Of a DNA stretch of 64,000 bases, positions 19,334 to 31,435 are shown piece after piece (the first letter of the stretch is position 1; every line of letters begins with the position of its first letter). This DNA is from Uranotaenia lowii (lineage: Eukaryota; Arthropoda; Insecta; Diptera; Culicidae): NCBI RefSeq assembly GCF_029784155.1, contig NC_073691.1, positions 95,841,617-95,905,616 of the forward strand. Reading direction: 5' to 3'. The notes under the pieces were generated by a model. The model saw nothing but the letters and a program-made list of their open reading frames with translations. It was not told the origin of the DNA and did no database searches. The position numbers were made by a program, and so were the translations under genes.

Positions 19334-19974
19334 GGACAATAGACTGCCCCAAATTTGTATGGGAAATTTAAAACCTGTAAAATGTTATACGCTGCAGGCT
19401 AAAATTAATCCTGGGCCTAGTACAAGATCTCATGCCAAATTTGGGCCAGATCGGACCACGGGAAGGGGTCGCTCAACGAGCCTGAAGTTTGTATGGGATT
19501 TTGAGACATTTTGTTCGAGAGGAACATGAAAAACCAGTTTTTCGTCAATAACTGTTGTCTCCTTCGACCGATTTCTTTCAAAAACGGGTTTTCTTAAAGC
19601 CTAAATTATGACAAATGTTTCATCCGAAGGTTGCATTTCAATTAAAGTTAAGATAAAAAAGTTATTAAACTTCAAAAATTGGTTAACTTTTTTAAGGGTG
19701 ATATTCATCACTGTTTTAATGAGACGACTAAATGTCCGACCAGAACACTCAATGTGAAATGCATGCCGTTTCGTCAAATAATGACCGATTTTAACCATTG
19801 TTGATGCGCTCGATTGCAATTTTTAATGTTTTTCTAATATTTGAGTTTGGATGATATTCACTTGATAATTCGGAAAGAAGTAAGGGCGGAAAAATGCTTG
19901 ACAATTAAATAAAAATTGCATACCCACAGGGGCTTAGAAACATGACTGGACGATTTGTGATGCCAATAAAAAAA

Positions 19975-20462
19975 CAGGTTTTCATCAATAACTTTGCTCC
20001 CGTCGACCGATTTCTTTCAAAAACGGGTTTTCTTAAAGCCTAAATTATGAAAAATATTTCATCCGAAGACTGCATTTCGATAAAAATTAAGATAAAAAAG
20101 TTATTAGGCTTTAAAAATGGGCTAACTTTTCTACGGGGGTATCTGTTAATGAGGCGTCAATATGTCCGACCGCCCCGACTCATTAACAGTGATGAATACC
20201 ATCCTTTAAGAAAACCCGTTTTTGAATGAAATCGGCCAACGGGAACCAAAGTTATTGATGAAAAACAGGTTTTTCATGTTTCTTCCGAGCAAAATGTCTC
20301 AAAATCCACACAAACTTCAGGCTCGTTGAGCGACCCCTTCCCGTGATCCGATCTGGCCCAAATTTAGCATGGGATCTTGTACTAGGACTATAGTCAATTT
20401 TAACCTGCAGCGCATAATATTTCACAGGGTTAAAATTTCCCATACAAATTTGGGGCAGTCTA
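19975..20462 (+). repeat. Additional MITE-family copy inside left arm
   Basis: This piece matches the 8954-9394 MITE in the same orientation from CCGACTCATTAACAGTGATG onward, and ends at TTTGGGGCAGTCTA (20449-20462). Its first part mirrors the neighbouring arm. It looks like a partial inversion or a nested copy of the same family. Confidence 0.6.
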
Positions 20463-20739
20463 TTGTACATATTTCCGCTTTTTATTTTATGTTTCATCTT
20501 TTCTACCTAACTCAGGATCTTTTTTTCTCCGAAAAGAAGCAGTTTCTACGATATTTGCCAAGCAATTGCTTCATATTTCGACTTCATTCATACCGAAATA
20601 CCTAAATATTCTAAAAATTAATCTAAAAATTAAGTGTCGGTATAGAATTCGTTTGTCAGTTTTTGGTTGGTTAGGTCATTTTGAAAATAGTGTTCGGTGA
20701 ATGCTTGTGGCAATTAGCGTTGACACAAAGATAACTAAT

Positions 20740-21965
20740 AGAGAATTCGTTTTCGTGTGGTGGTGCACCGGGGCACTACCGGTAGTGCACTTTTTGCTGT
20801 TTTCATGCTCGTTTTCAGGATGAGTAGTCCACTGGTAGTGCACCATAAAGTGGACGGTGGAACACTCTGAAAATATTCGGTGTTGCTTGCGCTCTCACCA
20901 ATACTATCATGAATTATGACAGCACATACTTCCAGATGTAAACAAATATCAGCTGGTTGGTTTATTTCTATACCGTATAAATTGCGTTCGAGCTTTTTTT
21001 TCTCTTTATTAGAAGAGAACGGAAACTTGTTCCGGATTTAATACCAGTGCCGTTTCCAACAGAGGCGGAGAATTTCACCTGGATGGCACGTTCCAAAGCA
21101 AACAACGCTTCCAAGAAGAAATGTGCCCAGAAGGCTTGCTGCAATCGGTTCCAGGCGATGCCGAAAAAGAGCAGCAAATCCGAGTGCAAAAAGGTCAACC
21201 CAAAGATCTGGTGGAATCGCCCAAATCGAAAAATTTTCTTGTTCGGGAGGGTCCTATAAGTTGGTCTCCACAGCAAGAAGCGTTCAGCTGCATCGAAGCT
21301 ACTCTGCTTCGAGCCAGCTTCGAACTGTGCCTTAAGGTGACGATGCTCGGTTGCGCCAAGTCCCGGATTCCCACCCGTTGCCCTTTAAAAACGGTGGTTC
21401 GAGACTACACCCGCATTGGGAGCTTGAATTTCGTTCGTTTCGGTCTGTTAGCAAAAGTTTCTCCCGCGACTTCCGCGATCTGAGTTCGCCAATTTGACTT
21501 CCAAGAATTTTTCTTTTGTCATCTGAAAACGGAAACAGGTACTCGAGGTATTTCCGAGGAATAAACGTTCAAAATACCGGAACCTTCAAGCTGGGGTAAT
21601 TGCAGTCTAGCAGCAGCAATCATAGACCGCCCAGAATCAGCCGGTATTGCAGTTATCATCAGAGCCAGAGGCGAATCTACCAAGCAAAAAAAATCTGAAA
21701 TCTTCACAATTCAACATAATATATAAATTCATGCTAAAATTTTCATATTATTCAAAAGATAATGACCAACTAAAGTAAATTTCATTTCAATTTTCGAAGT
21801 CAAACGAAAACAAATACCAGCTGTAATGGATTTTTGACAGCTTGATGTTTTCTGTTGACACTGCCGATTTCACGTACACCAACAAAGGTGGGTGCAAAAC
21901 TCGATTCATGCTCGTTTTCAGCGTGGATGGTGCAACACTTTCGGGTGGTGAAAACGAATACGGTA
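20740..21965. repeat. Repeat-like unit with ATTCGTTTTC inverted ends
   Basis: AATTCGTTTTC near 20742 and its inverse GAAAACGAATAC near 21950 bracket the unit. ATTCATGCTCGTTTTCAG-like strings occur near both ends, one near 20802 and one near 21905. It also contains a perfect 16-bp palindrome GCACTACCGGTAGTGC (20773-20788). The middle (21000-21480) is GC-richer with short open frames, none with a domain I recognise. The boundary duplication is unclear. Confidence 0.4.
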
Positions 21966-22134
21966 TAAGAGTACGTCGAATGGTGTAGGGAAAATGTGTT
22001 AAGAATTATGACAGCTGCAGCGCAGATAGAAAAAAGTATAGGCTCGAGATTTAGCCCTTTATATTAACAGTTTACATTTTTCTGAATTGCTATAAAGCTT
22101 TAAAATTAATATTTACGAAGCTGCTGCAAACAAA

Positions 22135-22570
22135 ATGGCGAAACACTTGGTGTATCTTGGTGCGAAATTAGTTGCTTTGGCTTTTTTGACGAAAATGTTT
22201 CCTTGGAAGAAAAACAAGATATGGTTGCAGCACTTCAACAAAATGTATCACATGAGAATCGAAGCCTCAAAATGGAGAATTTTGATCTGCTCAAAGATTT
22301 CAAACACGAACAGTTTTTTTTAATCACTGATTTATCAAAAGAAAATCCCAACAAATGGAATTAAAACCGAGACTATGAAAAATCCAGAGAGATTTTAAAG
22401 ATGGTTACAGTGAACGACTGTGCCGAAAAAGTTGTTGCATTGATTTCGGAATTTAATGGTAAAATAACCAGAAATGAAGAACAACTGCAATATTTATTGA
22501 AGGTAGTTGAGGCCCTTAAAAAAATTCAAATCTCCAACAAAAAACAATTTGATCTGAAATGTTGTGCATA
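22135..22570 (+). pseudogene. Coding remnant, unnamed repetitive insect ORF
   Basis: Starting at an ATG, the frame reads MAKHLVYLGAKLVALAF. With a one-base shift in a T6 run it continues as FDENVSLEEKQDMVAALQQN and DLLKDFKHEQFFLITDL, then hits a stop after NPNKWN. A following block reads DYEKSREILKMVTVNDCAEK, ALISEFNGKITRNEEQLQYL and LKVVE, and stops near 22570. I believe similar C-terminal motifs recur in unannotated repetitive insect ORFs but cannot name the family. It lies close to the right inverted arm, so it may be what is left of the protein of the 19340-23377 element. At least one frameshift and one stop disable it. Confidence 0.45.
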
Positions 22571-23699
22571 AAATTTGAACTATGTTAGTTCCTCTATGAA
22601 TAAAAAAAAGAGTTTGAATAACTTCGCATGTCAACCTCATTATTATTTGTAATAAAACGCACTCTAGGCCAAATGAAGTACTCTCTTTTAACTAAAGATA
22701 AAATTATAGAAAAACGCGAAAACACTGTAAATGGACCTGTTTTTCAAAAATTTATCTTTTTATTGGCATCACGAACCGTCCAGTCATTTTCCTAAGCCCC
22801 TGTGGTTATGCAATTTTTATTTAATTGTCAAGCATTTTTCCGCCCTTACTTCTTTCCGAATTATCAAGTGAATATCATCCAAACTCAAATATTAGAAAAA
22901 CATTAAAAATTGCAATCGAGCGCAACAACAATGGTTAAAATCGGTCATTATTTGACGAAACGGCATGCATTTCACATTGAGTGTTCTGGTCGGACTTTAG
23001 TCGTCTCATTAAAACCGTGATGAATATCACCCTTAAAAAAGTTAACCAATTTTTGAAGCTTAATAACATTTTTATCTTAACTTTAATTGAAATGCAACCT
23101 TCGGATGAAACATTTGTCATAATTTAGGCTTTAAGAAAACCCGTTTTTGAAAGAAATCGGTCGAAGGAGATAACAGTTATTGACGAAAAACTGGTTTTTC
23201 ATGTTCCTCTCGAACAAAATGTCTCAAAATCCCATACAAACTTCAGGCTCGTTGAGCGACCCCTTCCCGTGGTCCGATCTGGCCCAAATTTGGCATGAGA
23301 TCTTGTACTAGGCCCAGGATCAATTTTAGCCTGCAGCGTATAACATTTTCAAAGGTCGGGTCATTTGGGGCAGTCTAGGACAACCATTAAAACTCTCAAA
23401 CAAACAAACATAAATTGTTTACGTATTACAGCGTAAAAAAGGCCTTCCTTTCCTGTTGGGGAGAGAGTCCACTGCGACCAATAAATGGATCTATTGTGGT
23501 TTACCCCGCGTATTATTTTTACTTTGACTTGACACCCCTGCACTATTGGTTGAAGTTGCAGTTGTTTACCGGTAGCACTACGAGCACACACATATCTAGG
23601 TATAGGATCTCCAAGTGCAATCTAAGATCCCTTGAAAAGATCCATCCACATGTATGTAATGCATCATTAGAGCGTACAATTCCAAAGTATACACGGCTA

Positions 23700-23834
23700 G
23701 CATTTCACTAATGCTAAAACCGCCAACCTTCATCATACTATGTGTGCCAGGTTATGTCACGACCGGGATTCGATCTCATGATCGTTGGCATAAAAGACAA
23801 GGATTCTATCCTCTAGGCCACGATCTGCTGGCTC
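23700..23834 (-). mobile_element. tRNA-derived SINE head, minus strand
   Basis: Read on the minus strand from 23834, a tRNA-like segment has an A-box-like TGGCCTAGAGG (23820-23810) and B-box-like GATCGAATCCC (23775-23765). The element may extend to about 23440. An A-rich run (23836-23878) lies on the other side of the head and may belong to a separate insert. Acceptor-stem pairing is not apparent, so it is not called a tRNA gene. Confidence 0.55.
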
Positions 23835-23981
23835 TTAAAAAAAATAAAATAAAAAAAAATAAAATAAATCTTTACTGTAAATAGTATTCGACAATACGCA
23901 ACTGCAACTATTCCCACTACCTCACTAAACTGACGATAAACATCATTCAAAACATTCACCAGCAGAAAGTAACGGTAGGTT

Positions 23982-24822
23982 CAGGCTTCCGAAAAGTACA
24001 GCTTTGCTATGACAGCTTTTTTCTTGCCAAACAAACTGTCTCGGTTTTCCTTACCACTCGGTTCGCTGCTGTACCGTCGGTAACGAATTTTCCCTGCTCA
24101 ATTAAAAAAAAACGAATCGTAATGCTTCGGCTACATCGCACACGTGCGAGAACCCAGGCTGTATCTGAACAATCTACTCAAAGCATTCGTTGCCGAAAGT
24201 GTTGTTCTTTAAGCTGTAGCGAACCCAACCGACAGTTCGGTTTTCATCCCCCCATCCTCCTGTTTCGAAAATAATTTCATCCTAACTGTCGGCTGCAGGG
24301 CGTGACAGTTTGGGCAGGACTGTCACGGGTGACTGTAGTGCCCATACCGTACACATGCCCGATCGTATGCGTTGCTGCTCGGATCGAATAGATCGAACGA
24401 GCCATCTATTCACACCGGGCAGCAGCATACGACCGAGGCGTAACGCGATGTGTGGTGCCGGTGCAGGTTAGGCGGAAAGGGGTGAGGAAGGTGATTGGGG
24501 TGATCACCACCCGCAGTAGCTTCAAGCAAAAGCTCAGCCCGAGCGAATCTCGGCTACAGTCGGACAGAGTGAGTAGTACTGTCATGCGAAATTCAACGTA
24601 TTGAAAACTGTCACGAAGATTTTCCCAAAACTGTCGCGAAGCTTAAAAAACTTTCATACCCACGAACAAACTCTCGCATGAGGTAAAACAAGCCATCGCT
24701 GTACATCGCCCGACCGCTCCTTTTAAAACTGTCGGGGAAGAAATATTCGGGAAGCTTTCATCGAGGTGCATGTGCGACATTCGCAAGAATACTGTCGTTC
24801 GCCAGTACTTTTCGGAAGCCTG
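23982..24822. mobile_element. Non-autonomous hAT (841 bp), exact 8-bp TSD
   Basis: A perfect 18-bp terminal inverted repeat, CAGGCTTCCGAAAAGTAC, lies at both ends. Exact duplications GGTAGGTT flank it at 23974-23981 and 24823-24830. It has no transposase. About eleven copies of ACTGTC or its inverse GACAGT lie throughout, the arrangement expected for transposase-binding subterminal motifs. A central hairpin (24361-24425) pairs CGTATGC and GCTGCT with their inverses. The base composition is GC-richer than its surroundings. Confidence 0.85.
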
Positions 24823-24830
24823 GGTAGGTT

Positions 24831-26100
24831 AGTTTGGAAGGCATGTTTTTTAATAAATATCACAAACACCGGGGATAATTTCATTCACCTGTCTCCAAAA
24901 TGATCTTTGAACAAAGATGAGTTACAAAAACGTTTTTAAATACTGCCAAAAATTTATGATTCAGGATATTTCCAGCTGTTTCTGGCCATATCAATGATTT
25001 TAAGGGTATGAAGATCCACGCCCAGGATTCCAGTTCGGTCGTCGTACAGTACAGACGTGTTTTAGCGCACCTCCTTCAATTCAAATTTATTAGTGTTCTC
25101 TAAAGCCAATGAGGTACACTTTTACTAAGGTGACGCAAAGGTAACTTGGTTCATGGTAACCCAACAAACACTTTTTGCTGAATAAACGCTGGAAAAATAT
25201 CGTGGTTCAATTTTTAATCAGCAATCTGGCTGAAAGAAGGCCTCAAAAACTCACTAATTCACGTGTCTTCAGCCTTTAATCATCTGGATCTGGAGAAGTT
25301 ATTCAGCAAACGTCATCAAACGTCAATTGACGAATCAACCAAAAAAAAACGAAAAAAAAACCAGTGTCTATCCGATATTTGGCACCCACTTTTTCCCCTC
25401 TGTGTTGTTTTTTTTTCGTTTCTACTGCCCCGACTTTCAAACCTCCGGCTTGTTGGTCGCATGCCGCAGTACGCAGAACCAATCATCCAGTCTGCGGCGC
25501 GATGGAAATTTGTCGATCTTAAGCGACCAACATACCTCTTAACCGAAGATATTTTTTTAAATAAGTGTGAGAGAAATGCTCTTTTTTTTCAGTTTTGGGC
25601 ACCAAAAGTAAAATTTGTGAGAAAGTTTACTCTTTATTTCAAAATTGCTAAATGAGAAATCATAAAAAAAATCCCCTCTCATTCCAATCAAGCCGCCATC
25701 ATGCAGGGCAATTTTACCACAGTTCACAGTCTGTCAAATTCCAATGGTAGCGAAAGGTTGAACAAAGGCTGAAAAAGTGTTATGGAAGCAACTCTTCAAC
25801 TGCTCCCGTTGGCTGCACTGAGACTTCTTTAAACGCTGAAACAAGGTTATAGTTTGTCTTTATTCAACCATTAAGCTGAAGCAGCAATTACGCCTTAGCT
25901 CAGCTTTTGTTCAGCGAATTGCCGTTCTTAGGCAGCCAAAATGTTTATTGGGAGCTATGTTTACGAAGAAAAAACTTTACTTCTACTTTTGCAACGTTTC
26001 TTTCTCATCACCTCTCTTCCCACCACATTGCTCTAAAGCCGCTGCGAGTATCAAAGTGCCAACGTCTGTTTAATTGTCTTTATTGTGCCGTGTACAGTTA
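24831..26100. other. No gene recognised
   Basis: The sequence is moderately AT-rich with poly-A and poly-T runs. The longest frame (25263-25655, +) passes through low-complexity Lys and Phe runs and has no recognisable motif. Confidence 0.5.
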
Positions 26101-26104
26101 ACAT

Positions 26105-26230
26105 AAAAACTGCCGAAGTGTCCAACCTGCGATGTTATTGATGGCGTCCACCTTTGGACATGTACGGGTCCATGCCTTCGAAGATTCCACGCCACCTTCA
26201 TCGGAGTGCAGCGGAATTGAGAGGAGTCTA
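26105..26230 (+). pseudogene. LINE ORF1 PHD-finger fragment
   Basis: Read from CTGCCGAAG near 26109, the frame gives LPKCPTCDVIDGVHLWTCTG, then PCLRRFHATFIGVQRN and a stop. This is clearly the same finger as ORF1 of the LINE at 17018-18433 (KCHISTCDVVDSVHLWTCTG). The initiator ATG is changed to CTG and the last Cys of AAC to Phe. Only the 5' end of the element is present, unusual for LINEs, which normally lose their 5' end. A matching leader may begin near 26053. Confidence 0.75.
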
Positions 26231-26399
26231 TCTAAATATCTTTTTGTCGATCTTAAATTTACAAAAATCAACAGTACTGTTGGTAAAAGTGAATTGCAAA
26301 AAATTTATAGCAAACTAGCCTGAAACGTGTTAGATTCATCATGTTTTTTTATTTCCAGTCTTTTTTTAGTTATTCTACTGGACACTTATAATTTATTAG

Positions 26400-26455
26400 A
26401 ACATAAGTGAAGAATAGTAAAAATAAAAATAGTAATAGTAATAGTGATAGTAAAA
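26400..26455 (+). repeat. AATAGT-type microsatellite
   Basis: Irregular run of AATAGT and AATAGTGATAGT units within AT-rich DNA. Confidence 0.6.
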
Positions 26456-27680
26456 AAATCTTAATTTCTTCAATTTTATACCAGTTGTCGAAAAATTCTC
26501 TAGAAATCATTTTTTTATATAAGGCCGGAACAAATTTCAAATCCTTCTTTTGTCATTCGGAATTGGAAGATCGCAAGGGGAGGGACAATAAAAAATAATG
26601 CGAAAAACAAATAAATTGGAATAAATTGCACGAAAGCTTGTATGCAACTAAATTGCATACTATATCATTGCACCAAACCTATAAATCAAGTAACTTTTTA
26701 TCGAATAATTCAATAAAATCAAGAATACATAAGGTGAAGAAACTTCCAAAGAAGAAGAATCTTCCAAAATTTATATTTTGGTCTTGTAATATTTCGGATA
26801 TTTGAATATTTTGTCGAAAATAACATAAAATACTTCAAACTTTATTTATTCCCCCCTTCGGGTTTTTTGGAAATTTCGAAGGGGGGGTGACAAAAGAAGA
26901 AATTGATATTTGTTCCAGCCGAATTAGTTTGAATGAACCATAGAAATCCATAAAAACTAAAAAATTAAGATGCAAAAATCTGGTCTAAAGCCGTCGATGA
27001 ATTTTAAACTTTTCCTGAAAAAAATAGTTTTTCATCTTTGATTCATTAATTCAAAAAATATCACCAGTATTTTAATTCTTACGCAAAAATGGTGGTCTGA
27101 TGGTTGATAGAAAATTTGTTCACTTCCAATATGAGAAAAAGTAATTTGAAATTGATATTATGTAGCCGAAAATGTACAGATTTTAAGGGAATTACTTTTA
27201 ACTAAATTTTATACCCTAATTTCTATTGAAAACTGGTCTGCTGAGATTTGTTTAAATTTTAATCTGAGGTAAAAGAAATTAAAAAATACCATAAACGAGT
27301 GGTATTATCAAAAATTTTATATCTTTTCTAAAATGCGTATGCACATGCATCTACAAATATTGTGGAGTTAGTTCAAAGAAAAAGTTTGAACAAATAAAAA
27401 TTTGGTTATATTTCGTTGAAAAACAATCAAAGGATGTTGAACTGATGTTATTCATGTATCTTTAAATTTCATTAAACCAGAATTAGTTTTCCAAGATATA
27501 CACCTATGAATATCAATTTAAGCTACATTTGAATAACATCAATTATTACAAGGATATTCCAAATGATAAATTTAAAAAAAAAATCATATATAATAAGTTT
27601 TTCAATCCAAATCACTAATCTTTCTAGACGTCCAATTTTTTTCATATCTCAGAATGACCAAAACTTGAAAAAAATGAAAA
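26456..27680. other. AT-rich, no gene recognised
   Basis: Very AT-rich sequence without domain-bearing frames or clear repeat ends. A G/C-rich interruption at about 26850-26890 (CCCCCCTTCGGG and CGAAGGGGGGG) can form a short hairpin. Confidence 0.5.
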
Positions 27681-27682
27681 AA

Positions 27683-27715
27683 AATTTTTTTGTTTGTTTG
27701 TTTGTTTGTTTGTCC
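27683..27715 (+). repeat. (TTTG)n microsatellite
   Basis: Seven or so TTTG units follow a T run, just before a dispersed repeat. Confidence 0.85.
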
Positions 27716-27850
27716 TCTATAGACTCAGCAGTCTTAAGAGCTAGAAAGCTGAAATTTGGCATGGATGTTCATTAGGACCAGGAATGATGAAAAATGTTTT
27801 CAGATTTTCGGATGACCCCTTCTGAAGAGGGTACAGTTTTCAGAGACGGG
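27716..27850 (+). repeat. Dispersed repeat, inverse of 19230-19330
   Basis: It shares GAAATTTGGCATG, TTCATTAGGACCAGGAAT and AGATTTTCGGATGA with the inverse of 19230-19330. Noncoding. Confidence 0.6.
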
Positions 27851-28209
27851 CAATCGATGTCAGAAGTTTTGCCTGGATATCATTGAAAAATCCCCGGATT
27901 TTTTGACTATACTTGGCAAATTAAACAAAAAAAAACAACAAACACCTCCAAAACGAAATTTTTGAGCAAGTTTTATAAAAATAATAATTTTTTTCTCAGG
28001 TGTCAAATAAAGGAGTCCTCCATATAAATTAATTTATATGAAATTAATAATAATGACATTATTATGCACGGAAATTCATATATGGGGATTTTATGCAAGG
28101 TTAATTGATTCCTGACTTTAAATTTAGTAGCAGACGACAAAAAAAGTGATCGTCCAACATTTTTGCTGTTATTGCTTTACAATGATCTCGGAATCTGGAA
28201 AATGCTTGG

Positions 28210-28262
28210 CAATTGACTTTCATACAAACTGTTGTATGTATGTATGTATGTAGATAATCCAC
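28210..28262 (+). repeat. Repeat end with (TATG)n
   Basis: TTGACTTTCATACAAACTGT (also present at 31972) is followed by four TATG units. Such microsatellite-tailed pieces often mark the end of a TE. Confidence 0.5.
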
Positions 28263-28264
28263 CA

Positions 28265-31200
28265 TGGGTGCACGGATTCACCGCAGTTTCGCCAACGCAT
28301 GCGCTAAATTGCATTCTTTAGATTAATAGTTCGGTGAATCTTCAATGCAAATCATCGCATACCCGACACCATGGCTTCGTATGAACTGTTATGTCGTGAA
28401 TGTATTACGTGTATGTGACAGTGTTATTTGGAGGAATGGGTCAATCACTTACACAGCCGTTTTAAAATTCAAAACATTACAAATACTATGAATTTCTGAC
28501 AGGTATTCCGCATACGTGTATATACCTGCCCAACTGGCAACTGATTGATCATTCTAATATTTATATATTCAAGAATACAAATGGTTACACAGTGAAATAA
28601 TCTTACCATACTTCATTGAAATCTTACCTTTTTCCTGAACTCGAATCATACCTGTAGATGAACAATCTACCTGGTTTACCGATCTTTATTACATCTCTAA
28701 AAGTACTTACGAAAAACTAAGATAAAATAATAATCAAGCACTATATAGAGGAAAATTTACTAAAAGCCACCTAAAATGCAGGGTTTTATATGGCATTTTG
28801 ATACAACAATTAGTTCTATTAATGTTTTTAAAGATTCTAAATACTGAACAGAAGAAAAAACAAAGAAGTTGTTTGAAATAGTTTTGGGTTGAATGAACAT
28901 GGAATTTTTTCTAACCTTACCTTTTTAAATCTTCATTGGCGAAAATGAGCCTGCTCAAAATAATCACCAGAATGTAATAGGGTAAATGTACCCGAACTTG
29001 GCCCCTAAGGCATGGTTGACTATATTTCGCATGATTGTAGTCTTCCTGTAATATGTACCTTTAAAAGCCCTTCGACAAATATGATTGCTTACTAGCCTGA
29101 AATGTAGTAAAAATATGTCCTTGCTTTAAAGCGGTGGATAATTTAATATAAACCTGATCAAACTATTGATTGAAATGCTCCTTAATGTGGCCCCCGTTCC
29201 GAATTGTGGCCCTTTATGAGTTCCTTAAATTGGCCGCCTCTAGAAGAAATTTGCCTCACTAATACAACAACAGCTCCCACGAATTCGTTGATAATATCCT
29301 GGAAGAAAGCACAACAATGTTCTTTGTTGTTTTCAAAAAGTCGAAAGTACGAAATGTCAACCAATTTTTAGAATTGATATTTCCGTGCAGAATTATAATC
29401 TTACGTAAAAAAGTTTCATTTGATTGTTTTAGTTTTTGGTGTGTTTAAAATTTCTATTATCAGAATGACAATCTAGAACAAATAGGTTCCAAAATATTGC
29501 ATTGGTTAACATAAATATGTTTAATAACCGAGCAAACAAATAGTTTGTTCAATTTTTTAAAATGAAATCATGATAGATCTGTTTCCATTGAAGTTAACAT
29601 ACGATAGTGAATGTTCATATTTTTTATTCCAGGAGACATTTTAAAAACCATTATGACCGAGGCAAGAAGCAAGCTAAAGCTAAAACTCAACTAAGCGAAC
29701 GATTCTTTGAATCATACCTACATATTCAAAATGTCGCCCTTAGGAATTTTCTAGCAATCGTTTGCGTACACCTGGATAGCAAAACAAGACAAACTATCGC
29801 TCACTCCAGCCAGCCTGATAGAAATAGATTGCATCTCACTCGTTCGTTTGGGGACTATAGCCAATGCAAGCGAACAACAAATTTACACGCTGGGTGAAAT
29901 TCAAGCTGCATCCCACTCGCACTCATGCAAAATCATCATCCAAACTCGGCAGCGCTTCCTTCGCATATTCCTTTTCTACGGAAAACAAACGTCGTCACCT
30001 CTGCTGATGCACAGTGATCCATAATATAAAACAAACTTGGTCAAAATATTATTTTTGATTTCACATGAAATTGAAAACAATAAAATTTAGCTCTTAATAA
30101 CATAATTTTTCAACATTGTAATGCAACTACATTTTTTTAATAAACATAATATTTAGAATTTCATAATTTGAACTTTGTAACCATTTCTTTCAAAGCGATA
30201 CATAAACAGCAAATGTTCATCTCCAGCACAAATAAAATTAAATCAAAATACGTTGGACCTTATTTCCATTTGTAGATTTCTTTTTTGGGTATGGATAAAG
30301 TTACTTCAACGTTGAGATCCAAGATATCGATTCGGATCCGAATCCGGTTGATTTCGTGCTAAGAAGTTGAGAGGAAAAGTTCTAGAAATTGACCAAAAAA
30401 AAAAGGCAGCTAAACTTTTAGTATTATAATTCCAACTAAGATGCCAAATACGCTTGTGAGATAAATAAATTGATTGCAGTCCAAAATACATTTATGGTAT
30501 TTTTAAGTTATTTCAATTCAATCATTCTTTTTACTTTCGACCGGTTTTAAATTTTCCAGACCACTGTGCACTAACGGCCGACGATTCGGCTGCCGGCTGC
30601 CGGCTGCCGGCTACCGTCTGCCTGCTGGTTTCGTTCTCACACATACATACAAACCTCAATTAGTGGAATTTCATGCCAAGATTAGGCGAAAAAAATGTTT
30701 ATATTTTCTTCAATTTTAGATCAAATATGTATGTTGTTTGGAGTAGGTTATAATTTTATATTTTTTGCCACGTTTTGCTGTAACCAACGGTATTTTTTAG
30801 TGATGTTTTCATAGGGAAGTGTGTTTTTTAAATCGATCCGAAGGTGGCAGATGCATTAGCAAGGTAGGTTCATTTCAGATTTTTTCCGAAAATCGTAATT
30901 TTACTTCCAGTTCGTCATGTGAAAAAAAAATTATTACGCAGTTATTTGGATTCAATTGCGGACAAATGCTATGCAGAATGTAGACAAATGCGATTTTCTT
31001 TTATGTTTGATTTATTTTATATTTTTAGGCATATGTTTGACATACAAATTACCAAAATGCATTTTGGCATGCCAAGATAAGGAGCATGCCAAGTTAAGGC
31101 TCACTTACCCTATCAGTCATTCGTGGAAAGAGAAGTTTACAATTTGGCTCATATAATCAGGAACATTGAAAACTGTAATTCTAAATAAATCGACATTTTA

Positions 31201-31325
31201 CACTAAAGTTTCCAAAATCAAAAAAATTAACTCAGAACTATTTAATTACCTCTTTATGATGAAACTTTAGATGCTCATTCAAAAAGTAATTTGCTGTAAC
31301 TACATTAGGAATATAATCGCTAAAA
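28265..31325. other. No gene recognised
   Basis: AT-rich DNA. A short (GGCTGCC)n run at about 30586-30615 stands out for its GC content. An open frame at 29607-29897 (+) has no motif I know. Around 28980-29230 there are phrases such as CCGAACTTGGCCCC and TTGTGGCCC that look like weak repeat ends. Confidence 0.45.
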
Positions 31326-31435
31326 GATAGTCAATTTTGTAGAATTGAGAAAAAATTACCAACCCATTTATCTGTTGACCAAAATTCCATAAGCCATACA
31401 AGAAGAATCATATTGAAAGATGGAACGCTCTCACC

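Larger units (their letters stand above)
19340..23377 (+). mobile_element. 4-kb foldback-type element with about 630-bp inverted arms
   Basis: The left arm 19340-19970 and right arm 22745-23377 are near-identical inverse copies. Both start from TAGACTGCCCCAAA, pass through CTTCAGGCTCGTTGAGCGAC (inverse) and end at a block with TTTTTATTGGCATCAC. GGACAA flanks both outer ends (19334-19339, 23378-23383). A shorter family copy sits at about 19975-20462 just inside the left arm. Inside are a second repeat-like unit (20740-21965) and a coding remnant on the + strand near the right arm. This is either one large element or two inverse copies that happen to face each other. The matching flanks favour one. 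Confidence 0.55.

Noticed and set aside
21000..21480. Possible gene with MARSKANNASKKKCAQ start
   Set aside because: Lys/Ser-rich short frame with alternative open frames on both strands, inside a repeat-like unit; no domain recognised.
23765..23834. Possible tRNA gene on minus strand
   Set aside because: Box motifs only; no acceptor-stem pairing seen, and the context is repetitive.
29607..29897. 96-codon plus-strand open frame
   Set aside because: No domain, no splice context, low-confidence composition.
30005..30570. Inverted TGCACAGTG / CACTGTGCA ends suggesting a hAT element
   Set aside because: Similarity stops after about nine bases and the flanks carry no matching 8-bp duplication.
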